64,000 nt of DNA, from positions 3,002,501 to 3,066,500 of the forward strand of contig NZ_BCQA01000001.1 of NCBI RefSeq assembly GCF_001748145.1. The letters run 5' to 3'. The notes beneath the pieces were generated by a model. It did no database searches, was not told the origin of the DNA, and was given only the letters and a program-made list of their open reading frames with translations. The translations under genes and the position numbers were made by a program. This DNA is from Bosea sp. BIWAKO-01 (lineage in GTDB: Bacteria; Pseudomonadota; Alphaproteobacteria; Rhizobiales; Beijerinckiaceae). Positions 38,632-46,002 of this stretch are shown in pieces; position 1 is the first letter of the stretch, and every line of letters begins with the position of its first letter.

Positions 38632-39360
38632 ATGGCGGTCATGGCGGGTCACGAGCAAACGCGGCGGCGAGGAATTGTCGGCCGCGCACTGGGGTGGTGT
38701 TTTCGCATCCTCATCGGGCTCGCCGTCGTCCTGGCGCTCGGGCTGCTGATCTTCCGGTTCATGCCCGCTCCCTCGACGCTGATGCTCGCGCGCTGGTTGA
38801 CCTTTCAGCCGGTGGAACGGCAATGGGTGCCGCTCACGCAGATCTCGCCTTCACTGATCCGCGCCGTCATCGCCGCCGAGGACCAGCGCTTCTGCAGCCA
38901 TTCCGGCGTCGACTGGATCGAGCTCAACGCTGTGCTCGACGATGAGGATGGCCCGAGCCGCGGCGCTTCGACGCTGACCATGCAGACGGCCAAGAACGTC
39001 TTTCTCTGGCCGGGGCGCTCCTATCTGCGCAAGGCGCTCGAGATTCCGCTCGCGCTCGCGATCGACTTCGCCTGGCCGAAACAGCGGATCATCGAGGTCT
39101 ATCTCAACGTTGCCGAGTGGGGCGATGGCGTCTTCGGCGCGGAAGCCGCCGCCCAGCGGCATTTCCGCAAGCCTGCCGCCCGGCTGAACAATGGAGAGGC
39201 TGCACGGCTCGCCGGCGCGCTGCCGAATCCGATCCTGCGCAATCCCGCCAAGCCGAGCCGCGGCCTGCAATCGGCGAGCGGGCGAATCCAGCGTCGCATG
39301 GCGCAGCTCGGATCACTTGGGGATTGCGCCGTGCCCTCCGGCATGAAAGATGTCGATTAG
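38632..39360 (+). CDS. mtgA: Monofunctional peptidoglycan transglycosylase
   Basis: The 242-residue protein has one N-terminal membrane helix (about 24-44) and a GT51 glycosyltransferase domain facing the periplasm. The catalytic Glu83 lies in [18 protein letters not shown], followed by [21 protein letters not shown] and [22 protein letters not shown]. It polymerises lipid II into glycan strands and lacks a transpeptidase domain. The start is ATG 38632 (a second ATG lies three codons later), with GCGGGGG upstream. It is divergent from ispA and followed by rpmF after 119 bases. Confidence 0.95.
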   Translation: MAVMAGHEQTRRRGIVGRALGWCFRILIGLAVVLALGLLIFRFMPAPSTLMLARWLTFQPVERQWVPLTQISPSLIRAVIAAEDQRFCSHSGVDWIELNAVLDDEDGPSRGASTLTMQTAKNVFLWPGRSYLRKALEIPLALAIDFAWPKQRIIEVYLNVAEWGDGVFGAEAAAQRHFRKPAARLNNGEAARLAGALPNPILRNPAKPSRGLQSASGRIQRRMAQLGSLGDCAVPSGMKDVD

Positions 39361-39479
39361 GCCTAGTCATCCCGCCTGCGAGCGTGTATGGCCATCGCCT
39401 CACGAGATTGATCCGTCGTCGTGGCGGTGGCGTGGCTCTGCGGCCTGCGCTTCCGGACGGCGGCACGATGGAGAGTACA

Positions 39480-39665
39480 ATGGCCGTTCCGAAGAGAAAG
39501 ACTTCGCCGTCGAAGCGCGGCATGCGCCGCTCGGCCGACGCGCTGAAGCAGCCCACCTATATCGAAGACAAGAACTCCGGCGAACTGCGCCGTCCGCACC
39601 ATGTCGATCTGAAGAGCGGCATGTATCGCGGTCGCCAGGTGCTGAAGGCCAAGACCGAGGCCTGA
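39480..39665 (+). CDS. rpmF: 50S ribosomal protein L32
   Basis: The 61-residue basic protein begins [20 protein letters not shown], the L32 signature. It ends with the alphaproteobacterial form [26 protein letters not shown], without the zinc-binding cysteines found in some L32 proteins. It joins the 50S subunit near the peptide exit region. I chose ATG 39480, preceded by GGAG, rather than ATG 39468, which would add four residues. A textbook terminator follows. Confidence 0.96.
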   Translation: MAVPKRKTSPSKRGMRRSADALKQPTYIEDKNSGELRRPHHVDLKSGMYRGRQVLKAKTEA

Positions 39666-39693
39666 GCCCCGGTCGCAGTCTTGCGAGACTAGG

Positions 39694-39720
39694 AGCCGGC
39701 CGCGAGGCCGGCTTTTTCTT
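39694..39720 (+). terminator. Rho-independent terminator of rpmF
   Basis: AGCCGGCC (39694-39701), loop GCGA and GGCCGGCT (39706-39713) form a perfect 8-bp stem followed directly by TTTTTCTTT. This is the clearest intrinsic terminator in the window and ends the mtgA/rpmF transcript. Confidence 0.93.
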
Positions 39721-39742
39721 TGTCCGATTTCCGCCGGCGCCT

Positions 39743-39860
39743 GCCAGGCCCTCTGCCGAGGAGCGATCTGTGATCGCGTCTCGATGGATGTCTCCGGTGC
39801 GGCTTCCAGATGATCCATCGGGACACCGCTGTCATGCGGCTCCTCGGCAGAGGGTCTGGC
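39743..39860. repeat. 118-bp element with 22-bp terminal inverted repeats
   Basis: The ends 39743-39764 and 39839-39860 are inverted copies over 22 bases with one mismatch (left arm CCAGGCCCTCTGCCGAGG within it). Inside, GATGGAT and ATCCATC form a second stem. Both flanks read CT, a possible 2-bp duplication. It lies just after the rpmF terminator in a gene-poor stretch. It could be a miniature mobile element or a structured RNA. Confidence 0.6.
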
Positions 39861-40239
39861 CTCACGCTATCAGGCGCTGCCGCTTCCTCCCGCCGCGCTG
39901 TGCCTGGGCCTCGTAGCGCCGCGCCGCGATCTGTGGCGTCTCGCGCGCCCGGCGCGCGAATGGACCGATTTCGGCATGGCTGGCGGCGATCTGCAGCAGC
40001 AGCATCGTCGATGCCTCGGGAAGCGCCTGGTGGCTTCTCGCCCCGTATTGCTGATCCCGCATGTGCCACTCCGGAACGCTAGGGTTGCGCTGGAGGGAAA
40101 GTTGCAATCCAGGGGCCGGCCTTAACCGGGCGTTAAGCCAGAAACCTGCATCGTTTCGAAACATCTCCCGATCTCGTTCGGCCAGGACGGCACGACGCCC
40201 AAGGTGTCCCGCGGCCTGCGCCTCTAAGGCCCTGCACCG
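39861..40239. other. Gene-poor stretch before the EAL gene
   Basis: I cannot support a gene here. A minus-strand frame (39862-40059) could encode about 66 basic residues but shows no family motif or convincing ribosome site. The right part should carry the promoter of the EAL gene. No strong palindrome was seen beyond the 118-bp element to its left. Confidence 0.4.
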
Positions 40240-41931
40240 ATGCCTGCGCCATCGATCCTGAGTACCCGCGAAGAAACGTTCGTCGACCCGCGCAGCCTGC
40301 TCTCCTCGATCGGCGAGGTGGTCTACAGCTGGGACATCGCCAGCGATTCGCTGAACTGGGGTCCGAACGCCGCCGAGGTTCTCGGGCTGATTCCGGCGGC
40401 CGCGATGAGCCGCGGTCTCGCCTTCGCCGGACTGGTAGAGCCGGGCAGCGGCCGCAGCCGCTACGACGCGATCTTCTCGACCGGCGGACAGGACCATGGT
40501 GAGGGTGCGATCTACCGCACCCGCTACGCAGCCGATCTCGGCGGTCGCAAGATGTGGATCGAGGATGCCGGCCGTTGGTTCGTCGGCATCGACGGTCAGC
40601 CTGCCATGGCGCGTGGCGTCCTGCGCATCGAGCGCTCTGTACGGCCCGACGAGCTTACCGCGCAGAGTCGCGACGTCTGTGACCGCGGCGCGCTGGTCGA
40701 GCGCCTTGAAATATCGCTGCAGGAGCATCTCGCGGCCGAGCGACCGGTCGTGGTGCTGATCGCGGCGATCGACGAGCTCGCGCGTCTGAACGATGATTTC
40801 GGCCATGAGGCCACCGATGAGATCATCGGCGTGGTCCAGGAAAGGTTGCGTTCGGTGATGCGCCGACGCGACCATCTGATGCGCTATTCCAGCAATCGCT
40901 TCGCCATCCTGCTCGCCGGCTGCCCGCAGAATCAGATCGAGCCGGCGGCGCGGCGCTTCATCAAGGCTGTCGCACAGTCAGCGATCGAGACCGGCCGCGG
41001 TATCGCGCTGGTGCGTCTGCGCGTCGGTGCGGCCGTCGCGCCGGATCTCTCGCGCCATGCCGGTACGCTGGTTTCGGCCGCGGAGAACGCACTTGCCGGT
41101 GCCAAGGCAGGCGCGATCGATACCGTCGTCGTCGCGCGTCAGCGCGAGTCGCGTGAGCCGGCGCCCGACCACAGCGGATTCGATGTCCAGGCCATTGCCG
41201 CATTGAACGAACGCCGCGTCCGGTTGGCGCTGCAATCCGTCGTGAAAGCCAGGACGCGCGAGGTTGCCTTCCACGAGGCGCTGCTGCGGGTCGGCCATGG
41301 TTCCGAAGGACTGTTCTTCTCGGCGGCAGAGCTGATTCCCCTGCTCGAGCGGCGCGGGCTCGTCCGGCTCTTCGACCACCGCGTGCTCGAACTCGCCGTC
41401 GACATGCTCGCGGCCGATCCGAACATGACGCTGTCGATCAACGTCTCGCCGCGCTCGCTCGGCGACCCCGAATGGCTCGATGCCTTCCTGGCCTGCACCC
41501 GCTCATCCCGCGGTCTCGCCGGGCGGCTGATTGTCGAGATCACGGAGACGGCGACGATCGAGGATCCGCGCCGCCTGGCCCGCCTGCTCGGCAAGATCAA
41601 GGATCAAGGCGCACGCATCGCGATCGACGATTTCGGCGCCGGCCACACCTCGTTGAGGCATCTGCGCGCCTTCCCGATCGACATCCTGAAACTGGACGGC
41701 GCCTTCACGCAGAACCTGCGACGTTCGACCGATGACCGCTTCTATGTCCGCACGCTGATCGACCTCGCCCGCCATCTCATGGTCGACACTGTCGCCGAAT
41801 GGGTCGATGACGAGTTGCAGGCGACCATGCTCACCGATTGGGGCGTGACCTATCTGCAGGGGCATCTCGTCGGCAAGGCCGAACTCTGGCAGCCTGCAGC
41901 GCCCTCAGAGCTGCATCGGGCGGTGGGCTGA
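40240..41931 (+). CDS. PAS-degenerate GGDEF-EAL cyclic-di-GMP phosphodiesterase
   Basis: The 563-residue cytoplasmic protein has a PAS-like N-terminal domain (about 20-130, with VVYSWDIASDSLNWGPNAAEVLG). A GGDEF-fold domain (about 160-320) has RYSSNRFAIL where GGDEF should be, so it cannot make cyclic-di-GMP. A C-terminal EAL domain (about 330-555) keeps the catalytic features: FHEALLRV (EAL), SINVSPRSL (Asn ligand), VEITETA (Glu ligand), IAIDDFGAGHTSL (Asp pair), LKLDGAF (Lys) and YLQGHLVG. It should hydrolyse cyclic-di-GMP, with the PAS and GGDEF-like domains as sensors. No membrane segment or adjacent partner is visible. The ATG at 40240 lacks a strong ribosome site. Confidence 0.88.
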   Translation: MPAPSILSTREETFVDPRSLLSSIGEVVYSWDIASDSLNWGPNAAEVLGLIPAAAMSRGLAFAGLVEPGSGRSRYDAIFSTGGQDHGEGAIYRTRYAADLGGRKMWIEDAGRWFVGIDGQPAMARGVLRIERSVRPDELTAQSRDVCDRGALVERLEISLQEHLAAERPVVVLIAAIDELARLNDDFGHEATDEIIGVVQERLRSVMRRRDHLMRYSSNRFAILLAGCPQNQIEPAARRFIKAVAQSAIETGRGIALVRLRVGAAVAPDLSRHAGTLVSAAENALAGAKAGAIDTVVVARQRESREPAPDHSGFDVQAIAALNERRVRLALQSVVKARTREVAFHEALLRVGHGSEGLFFSAAELIPLLERRGLVRLFDHRVLELAVDMLAADPNMTLSINVSPRSLGDPEWLDAFLACTRSSRGLAGRLIVEITETATIEDPRRLARLLGKIKDQGARIAIDDFGAGHTSLRHLRAFPIDILKLDGAFTQNLRRSTDDRFYVRTLIDLARHLMVDTVAEWVDDELQATMLTDWGVTYLQGHLVGKAELWQPAAPSELHRAVG

Positions 41932-41947
41932 GCCGAGGCTGGAAGCG

Positions 41948-42011
41948 GTCTCGGGCAAGCGATCAGCCCGAGACACTCTTGATCAGGACGTGCCCGGGGC
42001 AAGCCCCGGGC
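41948..42011. terminator. Two hairpins between convergent EAL and phaR genes
   Basis: GTCTCGGGC (41948-41956) pairs with GCCCGAGAC (41966-41974), followed by ACTCTT. GCCCGGGGC (41992-42000) pairs with GCCCCGGGC (42003-42011) around AA. Both lie in the 93 bases between the convergent stops, so they can terminate both genes. The second resembles the REP-like hairpin after argH. Confidence 0.6.
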
Positions 42012-42024
42012 CTGGGGCACTGAC

Positions 42025-42621
42025 TCACTTCGTCTTGGCGAGCTTGTCCAGCCGGTCGCGCATCTCGGAGAGTTCCCGCTTCAGGTCGCCGAGTTCGTCG
42101 CCCTTGCCGGCGGCCGGCGCTGCGTCGCCCTTCGACTGGGCGGAGGTTGCCGCGGCAGCAAAAGGGTTGAACAGCCGGAAGGCCTCCGTGAACATCGCCA
42201 TATTGGCGCGGGTCTGGGCCTGTATCGCGTCCAGCCCGGTGCCGCCGAAGGCGCCGCCCGTAAAGGCCTTGCCCATCATGTCGCGGAACTGGTTCTGCTC
42301 CTTCGTGAGATTCTCCATGGAGAACTCGAGATAGCGCGGCACCAATGCCTGCATGCTGTCGCCGTAAAAGCGGATCAGCTGGCGCAGGAAGGTGATCGGC
42401 AGCAGGTTCTGCCCATCCTTGCTCTCTTCGTCGAAGATGATCTGGGCCAGCACGGAGCGCGTGATGTCCTCGCCGGACTTGGCGTCGTAGACGACGAAAT
42501 CCTCTCCGCCGCGGACCAGGCCCGCCAGATCCTCGAGGGTGACGTAGGAGCTCGTGCCCGTGTGATACAACCTGCGATTGGCGTATTTCTTGATGACTGT
42601 CGGTTCTTTTTCGCTGGCCAT
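42025..42621 (-). CDS. phaR: Polyhydroxyalkanoate synthesis repressor PhaR
   Basis: The 198-residue protein is PhaR. The N-terminal DNA- and polymer-binding domain contains IKKYANRRLYHTGTSSYVTLEDLAGLVRGGEDFVVYDAKSGEDITR (about 10-55), the family signature, followed by LAQIIFDEES and two PHB-accumulation regulator segments. The C-terminal part is helical and charged. PhaR represses phasin and pha genes and is released when polymer granules form. I chose ATG 42621, with AGGG five bases upstream; ATG 42633 would add four residues without a ribosome site. It is divergent from phaA. Confidence 0.94.
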   Translation of the reverse strand: MASEKEPTVIKKYANRRLYHTGTSSYVTLEDLAGLVRGGEDFVVYDAKSGEDITRSVLAQIIFDEESKDGQNLLPITFLRQLIRFYGDSMQALVPRYLEFSMENLTKEQNQFRDMMGKAFTGGAFGGTGLDAIQAQTRANMAMFTEAFRLFNPFAAAATSAQSKGDAAPAAGKGDELGDLKRELSEMRDRLDKLAKTK

Positions 42622-42771
42622 CATACCCTGCATCGCGTTGATCCGGGCCTGACATTTCAGGTCCAGCGGAACGATCCTCCCGGCAACGATAACCTGTCGG
42701 CCGCATGCTGCAAGTTTTTTGAACGTTTTCGAATCAATCTCACCAAGCGGAACGGCGAGACGGGCGAGCCA

Positions 42772-42788
42772 GTGCTGCGATGCAGCAC
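42772..42788. promoter_or_regulatory. Candidate PhaR operator upstream of phaA
   Basis: The perfect palindrome GTGCTGC-GAT-GCAGCAC lies in the divergent phaR/phaA region, 132 bases before the phaA start. Its centre is CTGC-N3-GCAG, which from memory is the consensus reported for PhaR of Rhodobacter sphaeroides. Binding here is inferred. Confidence 0.6.
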
Positions 42789-42920
42789 GGTCACCGGCAC
42801 GCGATCCGCGCTCTCCCTCTCTTGGCTGGCTTGACGCGGCCGCGGCAGCCTTCGAAGGTGAGAGCCGAACCTGGTGGCCGGTCCCTGGCGAGCCATCACG
42901 ACAACAGCGAGGAACTCTCC

Positions 42921-44099
42921 ATGGCCGATACTGACATCGTAATCGTCGGCGCTGCGCGCACGGCGGTCGGCGCCTTCAACGGCGCTTTCGCCAACACGGC
43001 GGCACACGATCTCGGCGCTGCCGCGATCAAGGAGGCGCTCGCCCGCGCCAAGGTCGAGGGCGGTGAGGTCAATGAAGTCATCATGGGCCAGATCCTGACC
43101 GCCGGTCAGGGCCAGAATCCGGCCCGACAGGCCGCGATGAAGGCCGGCATCCCGCAGGAGGCGACCTCCTGGGGCCTCAACCAGCTCTGCGGCTCGGGCC
43201 TGCGTGCGGTCGCGATCGGCCTGCAGCAGATCGTCAATGGCGACGCCGACATCATTGTCGCCGGCGGTCAGGAATCGATGTCGATGTCGCAGCATGCCGC
43301 GCATCTGCGCAACGGCACCAAGATGGGCGACACCAAATTCATCGACACGATGATCAAGGACGGACTCTGGGACGCCTTCCACGGCTACCATATGGGCACC
43401 ACCGCCGAGAACGTCGCGACCAAATGGCAGATCAGCCGCGAGGAACAGGACAGGTTCGCCGTCGGCTCGCAGAACAAGGCCGAGGCTGCGCAGAAAGCCG
43501 GCCGGCTCAAGGACGAGATCGCTCCCTTCACCGTCTCGACCCGCAAGGGCGATATCGTCGTCGACCAGGACGAATATCCCCGTCACGGGGCGACTTTGGA
43601 GGCCATGGCCAAGCTGAAGCCAGCCTTCTCGAAGGACGGCACGGTGACGGCAGGCAACGCGTCTGGCCTCAATGACGGCGCTGCGGCTCTCGTCCTGATG
43701 ACCGCCAAGGAAGCTGCCAAGCGCGGTCTCACCCCGCTCGCCCGCATCGCCTCTTGGGCCACTGCCGGCGTCGACCCGGCGATCATGGGCACGGGCCCGA
43801 TCCCGGCGACGCGCAAGGCACTGGAGAAGGCCGGCTGGAAGATCGGCGATCTCGACCTCGTCGAGGCGAACGAGGCCTTCGCGGCGCAGGCGCTCGCAGT
43901 CAACAAGGACCTCGGCTGGAACCCCGATATCGTCAACGTCAACGGCGGCGCGATCGCGATCGGCCATCCGATCGGCGCCTCCGGTGCGCGCGTCCTGGTG
44001 ACGCTCCTGCATGAAATGGCCAAGCGCGACGCCAAGAAGGGTCTCGCCACGCTCTGCATCGGCGGCGGGATGGGTGTCGCCATGGCGGTGGAACGCTGA
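42921..44099 (+). CDS. phaA: Acetyl-CoA acetyltransferase (beta-ketothiolase)
   Basis: The 392-residue thiolase condenses two acetyl-CoA to acetoacetyl-CoA, the first step of polyhydroxybutyrate synthesis. The acyl-accepting nucleophile is Cys90 in [37 protein letters not shown] (His) and [12 protein letters not shown] (second Cys) complete the active site. The length and the biosynthetic thiolase pattern fit PhaA. The ATG at 42921 has GAGGAA nine bases upstream. It begins an operon with the DUF1737 gene (10-base gap) and phaB. A PhaR-site-like palindrome lies upstream. Confidence 0.95.
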   Translation: MADTDIVIVGAARTAVGAFNGAFANTAAHDLGAAAIKEALARAKVEGGEVNEVIMGQILTAGQGQNPARQAAMKAGIPQEATSWGLNQLCGSGLRAVAIGLQQIVNGDADIIVAGGQESMSMSQHAAHLRNGTKMGDTKFIDTMIKDGLWDAFHGYHMGTTAENVATKWQISREEQDRFAVGSQNKAEAAQKAGRLKDEIAPFTVSTRKGDIVVDQDEYPRHGATLEAMAKLKPAFSKDGTVTAGNASGLNDGAAALVLMTAKEAAKRGLTPLARIASWATAGVDPAIMGTGPIPATRKALEKAGWKIGDLDLVEANEAFAAQALAVNKDLGWNPDIVNVNGGAIAIGHPIGASGARVLVTLLHEMAKRDAKKGLATLCIGGGMGVAMAVER

Positions 44100-44108
44100 G
44101 ACTACACC

Positions 44109-44324
44109 ATGGCGAAGCAGACGACGCTCTATCGCTATCTCACGGGCCCCGATGACGCCGCCTTCTGTCATCGGGTCTCGGAGGCCTTGAGCCGGGGCTG
44201 GGAGCTCTACGGGCCCCCGACCCTGACCTATGACGCCAAGGAACAGCGCGTCATCTGCGGCCAGGCCATCATCAAGGACGTGGACGGGCCCTATTCGCCC
44301 GACCTGAAGCTCACGGAACAATAG
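44109..44324 (+). CDS. DUF1737 small protein
   Basis: The 71-residue soluble protein matches DUF1737, with TLYRYLTGPDDAAFCHRVSEAL, then GWELYGPPTLTYD and CGQAIIKDV. Members are 60-80 residues and have no known function. It lies 10 bases after phaA and 33 before phaB, so it is almost certainly in the same transcript and made together with the polymer-synthesis enzymes. No signal peptide or membrane segment is visible. One Cys at residue 20 and one near 50 are the only distinctive residues. Confidence 0.85.
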   Translation: MAKQTTLYRYLTGPDDAAFCHRVSEALSRGWELYGPPTLTYDAKEQRVICGQAIIKDVDGPYSPDLKLTEQ

Positions 44325-44357
44325 CTCAAAAGACCAAAACCAAGAGGGGACAACCAG

Positions 44358-45080
44358 ATGACGAAGGTCGCGTTGGTCACGGGGGGGACGCGGGGTATCG
44401 GCGGAGCGATCAGCCGGACCCTGCAGGCGGCAGGCTACAAGGTGGCCGCCAACTATGCCGGCAATGACGAGGCGGCGGCCAAGTTCAAGGCGGAAACCGG
44501 CATCCCGGTCTATAAGTGGGATGTCGGCGACTACGATGCCTGCGCTGCCGGCATCGCCAGCGTCGAGGCGGAGAACGGGCCGGTCGACATTCTGGTCAAC
44601 AATGCCGGCATCACCCGCGACGGCTTCTTCCACAAGATGACCAAGGACCAGTGGTCCGCCGTCATCCGCACCAATCTCGATTCGCTCTTCAACATGACGC
44701 GGCCGGTGATCGAGGGCATGCGCGGGCGCAGCTTTGGCCGCATCATTGTGATCTCGTCGATCAACGGCCAGAAGGGCCAGATGGGCCAGGTGAACTACTC
44801 CGCGGCCAAGGCGGGCGATATCGGCTTCGTCAAGGCGCTTGCCCAGGAGAACGCCAACAAGGGCATCACGGTCAATGCGATCACACCCGGCTATATCGGG
44901 ACCGACATGGTTGCCGCCATGCCAGAGGAGGCGCTGAAGCGCGTCGTTGCCGGTATCCCCACCGGCCGGCTCGGCAAGCCCGAGGAGATCGCCCAGATGG
45001 TCGCTTTCCTCGCCTCGGATCATGGTGCCTTCACCACCGGCGCGACGTTCGCGGTCAATGGCGGGCAGTACATGGCGTGA
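44358..45080 (+). CDS. phaB: Acetoacetyl-CoA reductase
   Basis: The 240-residue short-chain dehydrogenase reduces acetoacetyl-CoA to (R)-3-hydroxybutyryl-CoA with NADPH, the second step of polyhydroxybutyrate synthesis. The dinucleotide motif is VTGGTRGIGGAISR (8-21); NNAGITRD follows. The catalytic triad is a Ser in ISSINGQKGQ (about 133), Tyr147 and Lys151 in YSAAKAG. The ending GATFAVNGGQYM is typical of PhaB. GAGGGGA precedes the ATG. It closes the phaA-DUF1737-phaB operon; the polymer synthase gene phaC is not in the window. Confidence 0.95.
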   Translation: MTKVALVTGGTRGIGGAISRTLQAAGYKVAANYAGNDEAAAKFKAETGIPVYKWDVGDYDACAAGIASVEAENGPVDILVNNAGITRDGFFHKMTKDQWSAVIRTNLDSLFNMTRPVIEGMRGRSFGRIIVISSINGQKGQMGQVNYSAAKAGDIGFVKALAQENANKGITVNAITPGYIGTDMVAAMPEEALKRVVAGIPTGRLGKPEEIAQMVAFLASDHGAFTTGATFAVNGGQYMA

Positions 45081-45090
45081 GCTTGATCGG

Positions 45091-45121
45091 GGCTGTCGGC
45101 GCAAGCGCTCCGACAGCCTTC
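45091..45121 (+). terminator. Terminator-like hairpin after phaB
   Basis: GGCTGTCGG (45091-45099) pairs perfectly with CCGACAGCC (45110-45118), with a small inner GC/GC stem, followed by TTCGTC. It lies 10 bases past the phaB stop and should end the pha operon. Confidence 0.7.
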
Positions 45122-45187
45122 GTCGCGACGAGGCGCCCGCGGCAGACTCGGCTTCGGCCTCGATACGAGGGCAGGCGGGGTATGCCT

Positions 45188-45820
45188 CTACGCTGAGGCT
45201 TGCTGCCAGCGCCGGTACAGCCCGGCGATGTCGTTGGAGCAGAACAGATCCATACCGTCCTGGACCTGCTCCAGTGGCCAATCCCACCAGGTCATCTCCA
45301 GCAGCATGGCGATGTCGGCTTCAGCGAAGCGCGTGCGGATCGGTTTGGCCGGGTTGCCGCCGACGATCGTGTAGGGCTCGACGTCCCGGGCAACGAGGGC
45401 GCGGCTGCCGATCACGGCGCCATGGCCGATCCGGATGCCCGGCATGATCATCGCCTCCGCGCCGATCCAGACATCGCTGCCGACCACGGTGTCGCCGGCC
45501 GGCCGGAAGGCGTCGCGCGCACCGGCGAATGCAGGTTCTTCCGACATATAGAAGAAGGGGAAGGTGGAGACCCAGTCGTTCCGATGCCCCTGGTTGCCGG
45601 CCATCATGAAGCAGGCACCGGTCCCGATCGAGCAGAAGCTGCCGATGATGAGCTTGTCGACATCCGCCAGGTCGGGCCGCAGGTAGCGGGCGCAATCGTC
45701 GAAGGAATGCCCGTGATAATAGCCGGAATAGTAGCTGTACCGGCCGACGATGATGTTGGGGTTGGTGACCTGCTCCGAGAGCAGCCTGCCCTTGAACGGG
45801 CTTTCAAAAACGTTCGTCAT
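45188..45820 (-). CDS. catB: CatB-type chloramphenicol/xenobiotic O-acetyltransferase
   Basis: The 210-residue protein has the exact length and start of type B chloramphenicol acetyltransferases ([20 protein letters not shown]). The left-handed beta-helix hexapeptide repeats are clear in [21 protein letters not shown] and [17 protein letters not shown]. The active-site His is in the [12 protein letters not shown] loop. The C-terminal [10 protein letters not shown] helix is also conserved. It acetylates hydroxyl groups with acetyl-CoA as a cytoplasmic trimer; chloramphenicol is the best-known substrate but the chromosomal role may differ. The ATG at 45820 matches the family. It stands alone between a bidirectional terminator and phaB, with no integrase or transposase nearby. 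Confidence 0.88.
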   Translation of the reverse strand: MTNVFESPFKGRLLSEQVTNPNIIVGRYSYYSGYYHGHSFDDCARYLRPDLADVDKLIIGSFCSIGTGACFMMAGNQGHRNDWVSTFPFFYMSEEPAFAGARDAFRPAGDTVVGSDVWIGAEAMIMPGIRIGHGAVIGSRALVARDVEPYTIVGGNPAKPIRTRFAEADIAMLLEMTWWDWPLEQVQDGMDLFCSNDIAGLYRRWQQASA

Positions 45821-45913
45821 CCCGGTGTGCTCCCGTCGTTCAGCGCAGCTCCCGGGGAGGCGGCGGGGATGAACAGCCCCTCGAAGCGGCCTGCGCAGAT
45901 GCTTCTCCCGACG

Positions 45914-45939
45914 AAAAGCCGCCCGGGAGGGCGGCCTTT
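45914..45939. terminator. Bidirectional GC-rich terminator
   Basis: AAAAGCCGCCC and GGGCGGCCTTT form a stem with one bulge around GGGA, with T-runs on both strands (TTTC on plus, TTTT on minus). It ends the minus-strand gene that stops at 46003 and insulates catB. Confidence 0.7.
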
Positions 45940-45949
45940 CATTCAACGA

Positions 45950-46002
45950 TCAGATCATCGGCGTGCCCGAAAACTGCGATCCACCTTTCGGGCCGGGATG
46001 CC
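45950..46002 (+). repeat. Extragenic palindrome, copy B (partial)
   Basis: It contains GATCATCGG (left half of the palindrome of copy A) joined to the conserved core as CCCGAAAACTGCGATCCA followed by CCTTTCGGGCCGG. It touches the stop codon of the minus-strand gene at 46003. The right arm of the large palindrome is missing. Orientation matches copy A. Confidence 0.65.

Noticed and set aside
39862..40059. A possible 66-residue basic protein on the minus strand before the EAL gene.
   Set aside because: No ribosome site, no family motif and no composition signal; left as part of the gene-poor stretch.
42657..45287. A minus-strand open frame of 876 codons across the pha operon.
   Set aside because: It is antisense to PhaA, DUF1737 and PhaB, which are all well supported; no domain is visible in the antisense product.
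45081..46002. catB as an integron gene cassette.
   Set aside because: I see no integrase gene and no clear attC-like pair around it; the neighbouring hairpins are a terminator and a REP-like repeat.
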